Source: Lutibacter agarilyticus | Lineage (GTDB): Bacteria > Bacteroidota > Bacteroidia > Flavobacteriales > Flavobacteriaceae | Length of the DNA: 64,000 bases | Direction: 5' to 3' | Assembly (NCBI RefSeq): GCF_900188235.1 | Contig: NZ_FZNT01000007.1 | Span: 125,022-189,021, forward strand | In this document: piece after piece, positions 44,386 to 53,946 of the stretch | How the letters are laid out: every line of letters begins with the position of its first letter | How positions within the stretch are numbered: position 1 is the stretch's first letter | Translations under genes and position numbers: made by a program | The notes under the pieces: model-generated | Databases searched by the model: none | What the model saw: only the letters and a program-made list of their open reading frames with translations | Told to the model about the DNA's origin: nothing

Positions 44386-45336
44386 ATGAAATCAGTAAAA
44401 CTAACAGCTCTTTTAAATATAAAATATCCAATTATTCAGGCACCTATGTTTTTAGTTTCAAATACAGCTATGGTAATTGAAGCTATGAAAAGTGGGATTG
44501 CAGGTTGTATACCTGCGCTAAATTATAGAACACTTGATGAATTAAGACAAGCTATTAAGGAGCTCAAAGCAGCCAAAGTTAAAGGTGGAGCTTTTGGTTT
44601 TAACTTAATAGTGAATAAATCAAATTTAAAATACAAAGATCAATTAAGTGTACTATGTGAAGAAGGAGTCGATTTTATCATTACTTCATTGGGTAGTCCA
44701 GAAGAAACAATTAAGCAGGCTCATAAAAATAACATCAAAGTTTTTTGTGATGTTGTAGATTTAAAATTTGCTAAAAAAGTAGAAAGCTTGGGTGCTGATG
44801 CAATTATTGCTGTAAATAATAAAGCTGGTGGGCATAGGGGAGATCTAACTCCGCAAGAGTTAATACCAATGTTGGTTGAAAACTGTACGATTCCTGTAAT
44901 TTCAGCTGGAGGAGTAGGGTGTAAGGCAGATATTGATATGATGCTAAGTTATGGAGCTATTGGTGTTTCAGTTGGTAGCCCTTTTATTGCATCTGTTGAA
45001 GCAGGAGTTACTCAAGAGTATAAAGAAGCTTGTGTTAAATATGGAGCTGAAGATATTACTATGACTGAACGTATATCTGGCACGCCTTGTACGATAATTA
45101 ATACGCCTTATGTTCAAAAAATAGGAACAAAGCAATCTAAAATTGAGTCTTTCTTAAACAAAAATAAAAAATTAAAAAAATGGGTGAAGCTAATTAGGTA
45201 TACGATTGGTACCAATGCAGTAACGAATGCAGCTAAAAAGGCGACTTATAAAACTGTTTGGGTTGCTGGGCCAAGTATTGAGTTTACCAAAGAAATTTTA
45301 CCTGTTAAAAATATAGTTGAAAGACTTATTAATTAA
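44386..45336 (+). CDS. Flavin-dependent nitronate monooxygenase-like oxidoreductase
   Basis: A 316-residue TIM-barrel FMN protein of the nitronate monooxygenase/2-nitropropane dioxygenase family: IKYPIIQAPMFLVSN at the start, CEEGVDFIITSLGSP, IIAVNNKAGGHRGD (FMN loop and catalytic His) and VISAGGVGCKADIDMML with GAIGVSVGSPFIAS (phosphate site). Members oxidise alkyl nitronates or act as enoyl reductases (FabK-like); which one this is cannot be told. The gene has its own promoter. Confidence 0.9.
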   Translation: MKSVKLTALLNIKYPIIQAPMFLVSNTAMVIEAMKSGIAGCIPALNYRTLDELRQAIKELKAAKVKGGAFGFNLIVNKSNLKYKDQLSVLCEEGVDFIITSLGSPEETIKQAHKNNIKVFCDVVDLKFAKKVESLGADAIIAVNNKAGGHRGDLTPQELIPMLVENCTIPVISAGGVGCKADIDMMLSYGAIGVSVGSPFIASVEAGVTQEYKEACVKYGAEDITMTERISGTPCTIINTPYVQKIGTKQSKIESFLNKNKKLKKWVKLIRYTIGTNAVTNAAKKATYKTVWVAGPSIEFTKEILPVKNIVERLIN

Positions 45337-45366
45337 TATTTTTGCTGAATATTAAATTATCATACT

Positions 45367-45909
45367 TTGAAAACCATTTCTAAATTCAACTTTCATAAAC
45401 ATACTTATTGTGAATTTGAAATGGTAGCTAAAACTTTCTTTAAAGAAAAATCACCTCATTACAAAAGTAAATCTGGGAGTTTATATGTATATTCCGAAAA
45501 AGGGGTTTATAGGTATTCGAACCATTGGGGAAGAGTTGCAAATTGTAGGTGGAAAATTAAAGGTATTGAAGATTATAAAAATCAGCACTATTATGTTGGT
45601 TATGCTGAGTGGTCTAATTTTCATCCTTTAAATTCTTCAGAAAAGATTTTTTATATTGAAGTTGCCACTAATGGTGAAGCTAAACTATTTAACATAAAAA
45701 ATACAGCATCAAATGAACCTTTTTTAATGAGGTTGGATTTTGCTTTCGAAAGGCTAAAACAGTTAAAAATTTTATACAAAGACTACAAATGGGCTACTTA
45801 TTATAATGAAAATGTTCATTTGGTAAGAAATATACTAACCGAAAAACTGATAAGTTCAGATAAAACGTTGCAAGAATTAAAGCAAAGTTTAAAGAGTGAA
45901 TTTAATTAG
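45367..45909 (+). CDS. Protein of unknown function
   Basis: A 180-residue soluble protein I do not recognise. It is rich in aromatic residues, with FNFHKHTYCEFEMVAKTF at the start, YRYSNHWGRVANCRWKIKG at about residues 52-70, and a helical C terminus. The longest frame begins at TTG 45367; the first ATG is 45421. I keep the TTG because the His-rich N terminus looks folded with the rest, but the choice is open. It has no signal peptide and follows the preceding gene after 30 bases, possibly as an operon. A 318-base gap follows it. Confidence 0.55.
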   Translation: MKTISKFNFHKHTYCEFEMVAKTFFKEKSPHYKSKSGSLYVYSEKGVYRYSNHWGRVANCRWKIKGIEDYKNQHYYVGYAEWSNFHPLNSSEKIFYIEVATNGEAKLFNIKNTASNEPFLMRLDFAFERLKQLKILYKDYKWATYYNENVHLVRNILTEKLISSDKTLQELKQSLKSEFN

Positions 45910-46227
45910 AATACCCACATCATAAAATAGTAAGAGCAAATTTTATAACAGTTTATTTGAAGTATAAATTGTTTTACCTCTACTTTTTCAGTTTTAAGTG
46001 TTTAACTTAAGTGTCATTAAATTAAACTAAATTGGTTTTTTAACTTTTCTTTAACATATGTAAGGTAAATCAATAAAAACAGGTTGTTTAACGTTTTTTT
46101 ATAGCTTTAAGCTTCTGTGTAAACTTAAATTGTTTATTAAAATTAAATTAAAAGTAAACAAAATGAAATATTTTGCATATATTTGTTGAGCTAAAACTAT
46201 AATAATATAAACAAAAACAATTTAAAA
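45910..46227 (+). other. Intergenic region before the fasciclin gene
   Basis: AT-rich, 318 bases, with no gene that I can support. A promoter-like -7 box is at 46178-46185, with a leader of about 40 bases. No hairpin or repeat of note was seen. Confidence 0.4.
46178..46185 (+). promoter_or_regulatory. -7 box (TATATTTG) of the fasciclin gene
   Basis: TATATTTG lies 43 bases before the start codon and fits TAnnTTTG. Confidence 0.6.
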
Positions 46228-48045
46228 ATGAAAAATCTAAAATCAATTCTTAAAAAACATTCAAATGTTTTCTTTTCAGTTCTTATGATTTCTTTCTCAC
46301 TTTTTGTAGTGAGTTGTGATGACGATGATGATAATGATATTCCAATGTCTTCAAAAAACATTGTTGAAATAGCAAAATCAGATCCTAACTTTTCAACTTT
46401 AGTAAGCGCTATTGTAGCGGCAGAATTAGACGATGTGTTATCTAATGGAGGACCCTTTACAGTATTTGCACCTACAAATGCTGCCTTTGCAAAACTAGAT
46501 CCAACGACATTAAACAATATAATAAGTAACCCAGTTTTACTTACAGCGCTTTTACAATACCATGTAGTAAGTGGAGAGGTAACTTCATCAGACCTTACTA
46601 ATGGTCCGGTGGGAACATTATTGTCTGGTCAATCTATAGATGTAGATTTATCAGGTGGTATGGTAACCTTAAACGGAAGTTCAATGGTTACTGCTGCAGA
46701 TATTGATGCTTCAAACGGAGTTATTCACGTTATTGATGAGGTATTGTTACCTGCTGATTTTGCATCACAAACAATAGTACAAATTGCATCAGGAAGCGAT
46801 GATTTTAAAATATTGGTAAAAGCTTTATTAAAACCTGAATTGTCTGATTTATTGGCAGCGGCTAGTGATCCTACATCAGATTTAACGGTTTTTGCTCCAA
46901 CTGATGAAGCTTTTGATGCAACTTTAAAGGCCTTAGGAAAAGAAAGTATTGATGATTTACCAATTGGTTTGTTAAAAGAAATTGTAACCTATCATATTTT
47001 AGGAGGTGCTGTAATGTCTAATGAATTAACGAATGGAGATGTACCAACATTATTACCTAATGAAAGTGTAACTGTTGATATTACAGATGGTGTAAAGATT
47101 AATGGAACAAAAGTTATCGCAGAAGATATTAAGGCTATAAATGGGGTTGTTCATGTTGTAGAATCTGTTTTATTACCTTCATATGCAGCAACTGCAGTTG
47201 GTACAATTTCAGAAGTTATTTTATTCGATCCTAATTACACAATTTTAGTTGCAGCTTTAAAAACAGCTGAATTATTAGAAACTGTTTCAACAACTGATGA
47301 TCTAACTTTATTCGCTCCAGATAACGCTGCTTTTATCGCCGCAGGAATTACTTCTTTAGATGGTTTAGATAAAGAAGCTTTAACACCAATTTTATTATAC
47401 CATGTTTTAGGAGCTAAGGTTTTATCAACTCAATTGCCTGAAGATGGAATGGCAACAACGCTAAGTTCAGATCAAATGATGTACTTAGGGTATTTAAATA
47501 ATGGTGTTGTTTTAATTAACGGTTTAACTAAAATTACAGGTGTTGATATGGAGAAGAGTAACGGAGTTGTACACACTATTGATAGAACGTTAATGCCACC
47601 ATCAGGAGATGTTGTTGATATTGCAATAGCATTGTCTGATATGGGAGATGATTCAGAATTTACAGTACTAGTTAGTTTACTAGCTTCTGACACTTACAGT
47701 GATGTTACAGCAGCTTTAAAAGCAGCAGAAAATGTAACAGTATTTGCTCCAACTGATGCTGCGTTTGGAGAAATATCAGACCTAATTGCTACATTAACGG
47801 AAGAGCAAATAAGAACAGTTTTAACTTACCATGCTGCTCCTGCTAGAGTATTTAGTACTGATTTAGTTGAAGGTCAGGTAATAGGAATGTTAAATGGTCA
47901 AACACTTAAAATTAAATCTATTATTGATGCTTTAATAGTGATAGAAGACAAAACAGAAGATAATGCAATTTTAAATGAAGTAAACATACACGGAAGCAAT
48001 GGAGTAATTCACGTAGTAGATAAAGTATTAATCCCTGCTTTATAA
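46228..48045 (+). CDS. Lipoprotein with four fasciclin (FAS1) domains
   Basis: A 605-residue protein with a lipoprotein signal ending FVVSC (Cys30), followed by a D-rich tether. Four FAS1 domains then follow (about residues 45-180, 185-315, 325-455 and 460-605), each with the hallmark pairs TVFAPTNAAF / YHVVSGEV / GVIHVIDEVLLP (and variants AP-T-D-A-A-F, YHAAPARV, GVIHVVDKVL). FAS1 domains mediate adhesion. It is most likely anchored in the outer membrane facing outward. Own promoter upstream and strong terminator downstream. Confidence 0.93.
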   Translation: MKNLKSILKKHSNVFFSVLMISFSLFVVSCDDDDDNDIPMSSKNIVEIAKSDPNFSTLVSAIVAAELDDVLSNGGPFTVFAPTNAAFAKLDPTTLNNIISNPVLLTALLQYHVVSGEVTSSDLTNGPVGTLLSGQSIDVDLSGGMVTLNGSSMVTAADIDASNGVIHVIDEVLLPADFASQTIVQIASGSDDFKILVKALLKPELSDLLAAASDPTSDLTVFAPTDEAFDATLKALGKESIDDLPIGLLKEIVTYHILGGAVMSNELTNGDVPTLLPNESVTVDITDGVKINGTKVIAEDIKAINGVVHVVESVLLPSYAATAVGTISEVILFDPNYTILVAALKTAELLETVSTTDDLTLFAPDNAAFIAAGITSLDGLDKEALTPILLYHVLGAKVLSTQLPEDGMATTLSSDQMMYLGYLNNGVVLINGLTKITGVDMEKSNGVVHTIDRTLMPPSGDVVDIAIALSDMGDDSEFTVLVSLLASDTYSDVTAALKAAENVTVFAPTDAAFGEISDLIATLTEEQIRTVLTYHAAPARVFSTDLVEGQVIGMLNGQTLKIKSIIDALIVIEDKTEDNAILNEVNIHGSNGVIHVVDKVLIPAL

Positions 48046-48071
48046 TATAAATAATAGGTTTAAGTTTGGTT

Positions 48072-48110
48072 AGATTTGGGTTGGTAACGTTAAGTTACCA
48101 ACCCAAATCT
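48072..48110. terminator. Bidirectional terminator between fasciclin gene and EPS operon
   Basis: AGATTTGGGTTGGTAAC (48072-48088), loop GTTAA, GTTACCAACCCAAATCT (48094-48110), followed by TTTT on the plus strand. Perfect 17-bp stem. It ends both the fasciclin gene and the long leftward exopolysaccharide operon. Confidence 0.9.
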
Positions 48111-48138
48111 TTTTATATGAACATCATGGAAGTTTAGG

Positions 48139-49038
48139 TTAAGAATTTATTTCCTTTAAGGCTTCTTTTAATGAAGCATATTTGAACTCAAATTTAGTAG
48201 CTAATATTTTCTCAGCTGAAACTCTAGTTCCTTCTAATAAAATAACAGCAAGTTTTCCTAAGAGTGCTCTAAGTACAAGGCTAGGAACATTTGGAAGACT
48301 AATTTTTTTATTTAAGTTCAATGCTATTTTATGAGTAAATTCTTTATTCGTAACATACTCAAGAGCAACTGCATTGTAAATACCGTGTAGCTCATTATTT
48401 TCTATGGCGCTTAAATACATATTGCATAAATCGGTTATATGTATCCAAGGCATATATTGTTTGCCACTTCCTAAGGGAGCTCCAACTCCAATTTTTATAG
48501 GTTTGCTAATTTTTTCATAAGCGCCTCCATCTTTTGAAAGCACAATCCCAGTTCTTAAAATAACGGTTCTAATATTTATAGCATCAAATTTCATAGATTC
48601 TTTTTCCCATAGTTTGCAAGTAGTAGCTAAAAAATCTGTTCCAGCTGCATCGTTTTCAGTGTAAATTTTCTCTGAAGTTACACTTCCATAATATCCAATA
48701 CCTGAAGCAGCAATAAAACCTTTTAAATTTGGGTTGAATTTCACCACTTTTTCATACAGAAGTTGGGTAGAATTAACACGACTATCAATTAGTTCCTTTT
48801 TCCGTTTTTTAGTCCAGCGCTCATCGGCAATTCCAGCGCCCGCTAAATGGATGATATAATCGGCTTGTTCAATTGCTTTTTGTTCAATAAAATCTTTTTC
48901 AATATCCCAAAAATACGCATTAGGATTGCCAGAAGTTGATCGGCTTAAAATAGCTATGTTATAGCCTTTGGCTCTTAAAATATTAGAAAGGTGCTTTCCT
49001 ATTAAGCCTGTTCCTCCAGTAATTAAAATAGTCTCCAT
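48139..49038 (-). CDS. TIGR01777-type SDR epimerase (YfcH-like)
   Basis: A 299-residue extended SDR protein with the NAD(P)-binding motif ILITGGTGLIGKHLSNIL at the start, SGIGYYG as the active-site Tyr region, and the C-terminal domain of the YfcH/SDR39U1 family (RALLGKLAVILLEGTRVSAEKIL). Substrate is unknown. As the last gene of the exopolysaccharide operon, 13 bases after a glycosyltransferase, it might modify a nucleotide sugar, but the family is also found in general contexts. Confidence 0.88.
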   Translation of the reverse strand: METILITGGTGLIGKHLSNILRAKGYNIAILSRSTSGNPNAYFWDIEKDFIEQKAIEQADYIIHLAGAGIADERWTKKRKKELIDSRVNSTQLLYEKVVKFNPNLKGFIAASGIGYYGSVTSEKIYTENDAAGTDFLATTCKLWEKESMKFDAINIRTVILRTGIVLSKDGGAYEKISKPIKIGVGAPLGSGKQYMPWIHITDLCNMYLSAIENNELHGIYNAVALEYVTNKEFTHKIALNLNKKISLPNVPSLVLRALLGKLAVILLEGTRVSAEKILATKFEFKYASLKEALKEINS

Positions 49039-49051
49039 TTTTGGTTTTAAT

Positions 49052-50242
49052 TTATTGCGCTCTTTTAGCGCGTTCCCAGTTTACTGATTGTGATTTTTTC
49101 ATATACCTAAAAAAGCCCAATACAACTGATAAGTTCATGATAAAAAAATAATACGGCACAAACAATGCTTTTATTCTTGTGGATCGGTTTTCTAAGAACC
49201 AACCTGTTAAGGCTACAATATAAAATAGAATTTGCAACCAAAATAAAATTGAATACAAACCAAAATCAAAAATTCCTTCATTATAAGCCAATACAAATGA
49301 AACAGGAATTAAAAGTACTAAGCAAAGTGGAGTTAGCGTCCATCGTAAAACTCGATGTGAAATATATTGAAACGAAAGTGTGCCATATTTAAAAATATTT
49401 AGCAACGAACTTAACCTAACTACAGACTGAATTCCGCCTGCGGAAATTCTAATTTTACGTTTTAATTCTTCATTTACATTTGCTGAAGCTGTTTCAATAG
49501 CATATGCTTCAGGATCATATTGAATTGTATAACCGTCTTGTGCTACTCTTAATGAAATGATAAAATCATCCAATAACGTATCTTTTTCAACATGGCGGTA
49601 TAAATCTGTTCTAATGGCAAATAACTCACCAGCCGCTCCAACTACCGAGTACAATTCAGCATCCCATTTTTTTAAAGCAGATTCGTATTTCCAATACAAG
49701 CCTTCACCAGCGCCAGATGCTACATCACTTTCTTTATTTATGATTCTTTTCTCTCCAGAAACACAACCTACTTTTTCATTTCCAAAAAGGTTCACAATGC
49801 GTCTAATGGATTCTTTTCCTAAGTTGGTATTGGCATCGCTAAAAACAACAATAGGTGTTTTAACAAACTCCATTCCGCGGTTCATGGCTCCAATTTTTCC
49901 ATTTCTAGCATCTAAATGATGTACCGTTGTGTTTGGGTATCCTTTTAATAAATCTGGCGTACCATCATCAGAACCATCTGTAACCCAAACAATGTTTAGT
50001 TTTTCTTTAGGATAGTCTAATTCTAAAGAGTTTTTCATTTTAGCTTCCACATAATCCTTTTCATTATAGGCTGCTATAAATAATGTAACTTCGGGCTCGT
50101 AATTAGGTTCTATTGCTACTTTTTTACCAATGTTTAAAAACCTACGGATTTTAATAATAACATATAATAAAATTCCGTATCCAACGTAGGTGTAAAAAGC
50201 TATAAATAATAATATCCAAAAAATGATTTTTAATGCTTCCAT
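49052..50242 (-). CDS. Membrane glycosyltransferase, family 2
   Basis: About 396 residues: N-terminal membrane segment (residues about 5-25), then a GT-A domain with FIAAYNEKDYV, VWVTDGSDDGT, the FSDANT acidic site, LLDDFIISLRVAQDGY and a second acidic region, and three C-terminal hydrophobic stretches. It is of the processive or hyaluronan-synthase-like class by shape. ATG 50242 is chosen because the hydrophobic start follows it; upstream codons lie in the end of the previous gene. Part of the exopolysaccharide operon. Confidence 0.9.
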   Translation of the reverse strand: MEALKIIFWILLFIAFYTYVGYGILLYVIIKIRRFLNIGKKVAIEPNYEPEVTLFIAAYNEKDYVEAKMKNSLELDYPKEKLNIVWVTDGSDDGTPDLLKGYPNTTVHHLDARNGKIGAMNRGMEFVKTPIVVFSDANTNLGKESIRRIVNLFGNEKVGCVSGEKRIINKESDVASGAGEGLYWKYESALKKWDAELYSVVGAAGELFAIRTDLYRHVEKDTLLDDFIISLRVAQDGYTIQYDPEAYAIETASANVNEELKRKIRISAGGIQSVVRLSSLLNIFKYGTLSFQYISHRVLRWTLTPLCLVLLIPVSFVLAYNEGIFDFGLYSILFWLQILFYIVALTGWFLENRSTRIKALFVPYYFFIMNLSVVLGFFRYMKKSQSVNWERAKRAQ

Positions 50243-50262
50243 AAGGGGTGATTTTAGTTTTT

Positions 50263-51474
50263 TTATTTCAATGAAGATTCTTGAGACTTTTCGTTGTAAA
50301 ATTTCTCTAGTATATTTCCAAACTCTACAGCTCTTCCTTCCCAAGAATTTTGTTTAGCAAAAGCAATTCTTTCTTTTATTAATGCATCGTTATCGTTGGT
50401 TAGTTCATTTAAAATATGTTCTTTAAATTGCTCTTTTGTATTGGCAACTTGAACGATGTTTTTAAAATCGGTAAGATTGGCAAAAGCAGTCATAACAACC
50501 GGAACTCCAACAGCTAGGTATTCATTAATTTTTAACGGATAAATATTTTTATTGACTTCATCCATAATGTATGGAATAATACCTAAGTCGTATTTTGCTA
50601 ATAATTTAGGAACTTCATTTGCTTTTATTGGATCAAAAAATGAAACATTTGGGTATTTAGATAAGCGCTCAACAATGGTGTTATTTAGTAAGTATCCAGT
50701 AAATTCAAAGAGTACATCGGGTAATTCATTAACTGAATGTTCAACCATATCTATGTCAAATCGTTGGTCTAACGTTCCTATGTAGCCTATCTTTTTTGGA
50801 GTTGTACTTTTTGAAACTGATTTTTTAGCAAAAGGCACAAATAACTTATAATCAACACCGTTTTTTACAACAAAACTATTGCTATTTAGCTTTTTCTTTT
50901 CTGAATTTAAAAAATCGGAAGTAGTAATAATACCGTCAACTTTGCTACAAAATTCTTTTTCAATATTAAAAATTCTAGATTTATGTCTTCTTGTATCCAT
51001 ACCATCATAACAATAGTAAACATTCAAAGATTCATTAAGTTGCCCAATCATAGGAAGTCCGTACATTGGGTTGTAAGCAGTCATAATTATGGTGTTTGAA
51101 AGCGAATACTTTTCTATAACCTTCAATAGTTGGCGTTTGTACAAATAGGTGTTAATTCCGAATAAAAATTTAAAAGCAGTTTTGTTTTTTATGAAGTCTA
51201 TTGGAAGAACTGGTGGCATTACAAGGTGTTTAACAATGGATCCGTTTTCAGTTTTTTCATCAACTATTCTATTTTTAAGACCTAGCATTCTGCCAACTTG
51301 AGCTTTTTGCTTGCCTAATAAGCTCATAACAACATCTTTCAACGTAAATGGATACTCAACAAAAAACACGTTATTATGTTCAGCTAGAAGTGATAACAAT
51401 TGAACGGTAGATTTGGTAAATTCACCATGCCAAGTTGTTTGTGAAATACAAATAATGTTTTTATCTTTTATCAT
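50263..51474 (-). CDS. Glycosyltransferase, GT-B type
   Basis: A 403-residue cytoplasmic GT-B enzyme. N-terminal IICISQTTWHGEFTKSTVQLL, and C-terminal KKIGYIGTLDQRFDIDMVE and YPLKINEYLAVGVPVVMTAF (the sugar-nucleotide E-x7-E-like motif). It adds one sugar to the growing repeat unit. Specificity unknown. It lies between two further transferases in the exopolysaccharide operon. Confidence 0.88.
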   Translation of the reverse strand: MIKDKNIICISQTTWHGEFTKSTVQLLSLLAEHNNVFFVEYPFTLKDVVMSLLGKQKAQVGRMLGLKNRIVDEKTENGSIVKHLVMPPVLPIDFIKNKTAFKFLFGINTYLYKRQLLKVIEKYSLSNTIIMTAYNPMYGLPMIGQLNESLNVYYCYDGMDTRRHKSRIFNIEKEFCSKVDGIITTSDFLNSEKKKLNSNSFVVKNGVDYKLFVPFAKKSVSKSTTPKKIGYIGTLDQRFDIDMVEHSVNELPDVLFEFTGYLLNNTIVERLSKYPNVSFFDPIKANEVPKLLAKYDLGIIPYIMDEVNKNIYPLKINEYLAVGVPVVMTAFANLTDFKNIVQVANTKEQFKEHILNELTNDNDALIKERIAFAKQNSWEGRAVEFGNILEKFYNEKSQESSLK

Positions 51475-51480
51475 AGAGAA

Positions 51481-52641
51481 TTATTTTTTAGAATGTTCAA
51501 GATGAATAAGTTTGTACAGTTTTAAATACTCTTTTGCCATATTTTCCCAAGAAAATAATTTGTTGCGTTCTAAACCTTTTTTACATAGATTTTCTGAATA
51601 TTCTTTTTCTGAAAGAATTTTAATGATACCCTTTGTAATTTCTTCGGGTTTGTATGGATCGATGATATGTGCAGCATCGCCAGAAACTTCAGGCATTGAT
51701 GATGTATTTGAAGTGATTACCGGAACGCCACAACCCATAGCTTCTAACATAGGAATACCAAAGCTTTCGCGTAGAGAAGGATATAAGAAAATAGCACATA
51801 ACGAATAAATTGCTGGCAAATCTGTGTTTATTACATAACCAGTTAAAACAATATGATTGATGAGTTGTTTGTCTCCAATTTCATCCAGTAATTTTTCCAA
51901 TTCATTGGTGTCGTAATCTAACATGACCAATTTGTAATCAGATTTGCTTTGTTTTAAAAAATCTGAAAAAGCTTTTAAAGTTCCTTTTGTATTTTTTTTA
52001 GGATCTGTATTGCCAAGAAAAAAGAAAAATTTATCAGGTAAATTGTATTTTTCTTTTACTCTTTTCAATTCAGCTTCATCTGAAATTGGTTTGAAATGAG
52101 TACTTACTCCGTTATAAATAGCCTCCAATCTATGATTATTACTTATATTGAAAAATTCAGCAATTCTACGTTTTTCAAAATGTGAAACAGTTACCACTTT
52201 TGTACTTTTTTTAACGATTTTGGGTACCACAAGTTTTCGGTAAACATTACCAAACTTTTGATAGGTACTTGCACTACTTTTCAATATTGTTAAATAACTA
52301 CTTTCCATGTATATAATGTCATGTAGAATTGTTATTAAAGGAATATCAGTAAAAAATGGCGCAGTATTACTTGTACAATGCAATATTTCACAACCGTATT
52401 TTTTGGCAGCCTTAGGTAGTGCAAATTGCTCCCAAGTAGGGTATGGACCACCTTCTAATTCAATAATTTTGAAATTAGGAGTTTCACTTAAAACGGTATC
52501 ATCTTCATCAGGTTTTACAAAAATATAATATTCATTTTTTGTATCAATTACCTGAAGATTTTTTATCAACTCCAAAGCAACCATATCCATACCATGTTTT
52601 TTCTTGCGAAAAAGTCGTTGTCCTTCAATTCCTATTTTCAT
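51481..52641 (-). CDS. Glycosyltransferase family 4
   Basis: A 386-residue GT-B enzyme with the GT4 donor motif SLRESFGIPMLEAMGCGVPV and the EVSGDAAHIIDPYKPEEI tail. The start (IGIEGQRLFRKKKHGMDMVA) is typical of polysaccharide transferases. Located in the cytoplasm, adds one residue to the repeat unit. It is separated from the next transferase gene by 6 bases. Confidence 0.92.
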   Translation of the reverse strand: MKIGIEGQRLFRKKKHGMDMVALELIKNLQVIDTKNEYYIFVKPDEDDTVLSETPNFKIIELEGGPYPTWEQFALPKAAKKYGCEILHCTSNTAPFFTDIPLITILHDIIYMESSYLTILKSSASTYQKFGNVYRKLVVPKIVKKSTKVVTVSHFEKRRIAEFFNISNNHRLEAIYNGVSTHFKPISDEAELKRVKEKYNLPDKFFFFLGNTDPKKNTKGTLKAFSDFLKQSKSDYKLVMLDYDTNELEKLLDEIGDKQLINHIVLTGYVINTDLPAIYSLCAIFLYPSLRESFGIPMLEAMGCGVPVITSNTSSMPEVSGDAAHIIDPYKPEEITKGIIKILSEKEYSENLCKKGLERNKLFSWENMAKEYLKLYKLIHLEHSKK

Positions 52642-52707
52642 ATCTTTTATTTTTTGAGGTATATATTTAACTAATTATTGTTTTTAGGAAGTTTAAGGTT
52701 TAATTCT

Positions 52708-53892
52708 TTATGTGTTTGAACTATGTTTAGTATGAATGAATTTTTTGTTTGCTCCCTTTATTCGAAGTAATGAAAGAAGCATCGTAAACATTCCTTTTGG
52801 TAAACTAGCTACAGCTTTTAATGTTTTCATAGTATAGAAGCTTTTTGGTATTGAAAATAGAAAAGACAAGACGCACGCTGTAGCAACAATAAGCCAACTT
52901 ATTGAAAAATAGATTTCATTATCTAATAGATAATTACTTAGGATAAAAAGTCCGCCAAAAATAATGACACTTCCTAATAATAATACTCTTGGTGGTTGAA
53001 TAAATTGAATGGCTTTATCAAAATAATCAACATTTCCTTTAAGGATAAGATCTTTTAAAGCACTCAAAAAGTCCTTTCTGAAATAATGCAATTGAGCAGA
53101 TAACCAACGTCTTCGCTGATTTCCAAAAACTTCTGCTTTTTGGATTTTTTCGTCATAAACCATTGCATCGTTAAGGTATGCTATCTTATGTCCATCTTTC
53201 AACATTTTCAATTCAATTTCTTTATCAAAACCACCTACAGCTTTTACGGTTGACATTAAAGATTTGAAAAAATCGTATTTAAATGCCATTCCTGACCCAA
53301 TTATTGCTGAAGATAGTCCTAAAACAATGTGCCCTTTTCTAAAAATATGATTGTTAATTTCTTCGCTAACAGCATCTAAAATTGCCCAAGAATTATTTGT
53401 GTTTTTAGCTGTTCGGTGTCCTTGCACAGCTATATGTCCTTGTTCAAAAGAGGTATTTATTTTTTTTAAAAAATCAGTTTCCATTAAATTGTCAGCATCT
53501 AAAATAACGGCAATATCATATTTGTCAGTCAATGCAGCCATAGCTTTGTTTAATGCTTTGGATTTTGTGCTTTTTTCAAAACTAACTTCAATTAATTTTA
53601 GAGGTAGCGATTTTAATTCATTGAGAGTTTCTTCTAAAAAAGAATCCGCAATAATTACTACATCATAAAGATTGGATGGATAGTTTTGTTGTAAGGCAGC
53701 ATTAGCTACTTCTATAATAACTTCGTCTTCTTTATACCCTGGAATTAGTACGGCAATTTTTTTCAAATCGGCACTTGGTTTATAAGTGCGTTGTTTGTAA
53801 AACAGACCTGCAATTGAAAATACAAAAATATACAGAGTTGCTAATCCTATTAGAATTAGAATAATGATTTGAATTGTATTAAATATTAGCAT
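52708..53892 (-). CDS. Membrane glycosyltransferase, family 2
   Basis: A 394-residue GT2 with an N-terminal membrane segment (5-28), IPGYKEDEVIIEVANAAL, the ILDADNLMET acidic pair, a GGFDKEIELKMLKDGHKIAY segment, and the QRRRWLSAQL motif (Q-x-x-R-W) of processive synthases such as cellulose and hyaluronan synthases. Hydrophobic C-terminal segments follow. It could link more than one residue of the chain. Part of the exopolysaccharide operon. Confidence 0.9.
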   Translation of the reverse strand: MLIFNTIQIIILILIGLATLYIFVFSIAGLFYKQRTYKPSADLKKIAVLIPGYKEDEVIIEVANAALQQNYPSNLYDVVIIADSFLEETLNELKSLPLKLIEVSFEKSTKSKALNKAMAALTDKYDIAVILDADNLMETDFLKKINTSFEQGHIAVQGHRTAKNTNNSWAILDAVSEEINNHIFRKGHIVLGLSSAIIGSGMAFKYDFFKSLMSTVKAVGGFDKEIELKMLKDGHKIAYLNDAMVYDEKIQKAEVFGNQRRRWLSAQLHYFRKDFLSALKDLILKGNVDYFDKAIQFIQPPRVLLLGSVIIFGGLFILSNYLLDNEIYFSISWLIVATACVLSFLFSIPKSFYTMKTLKAVASLPKGMFTMLLSLLRIKGANKKFIHTKHSSNT

Positions 53893-53946
53893 ACTAGTAT
53901 GGTTTTATTGTTGATTGAAATTTAAGCTACTATTCTAAATATATTA

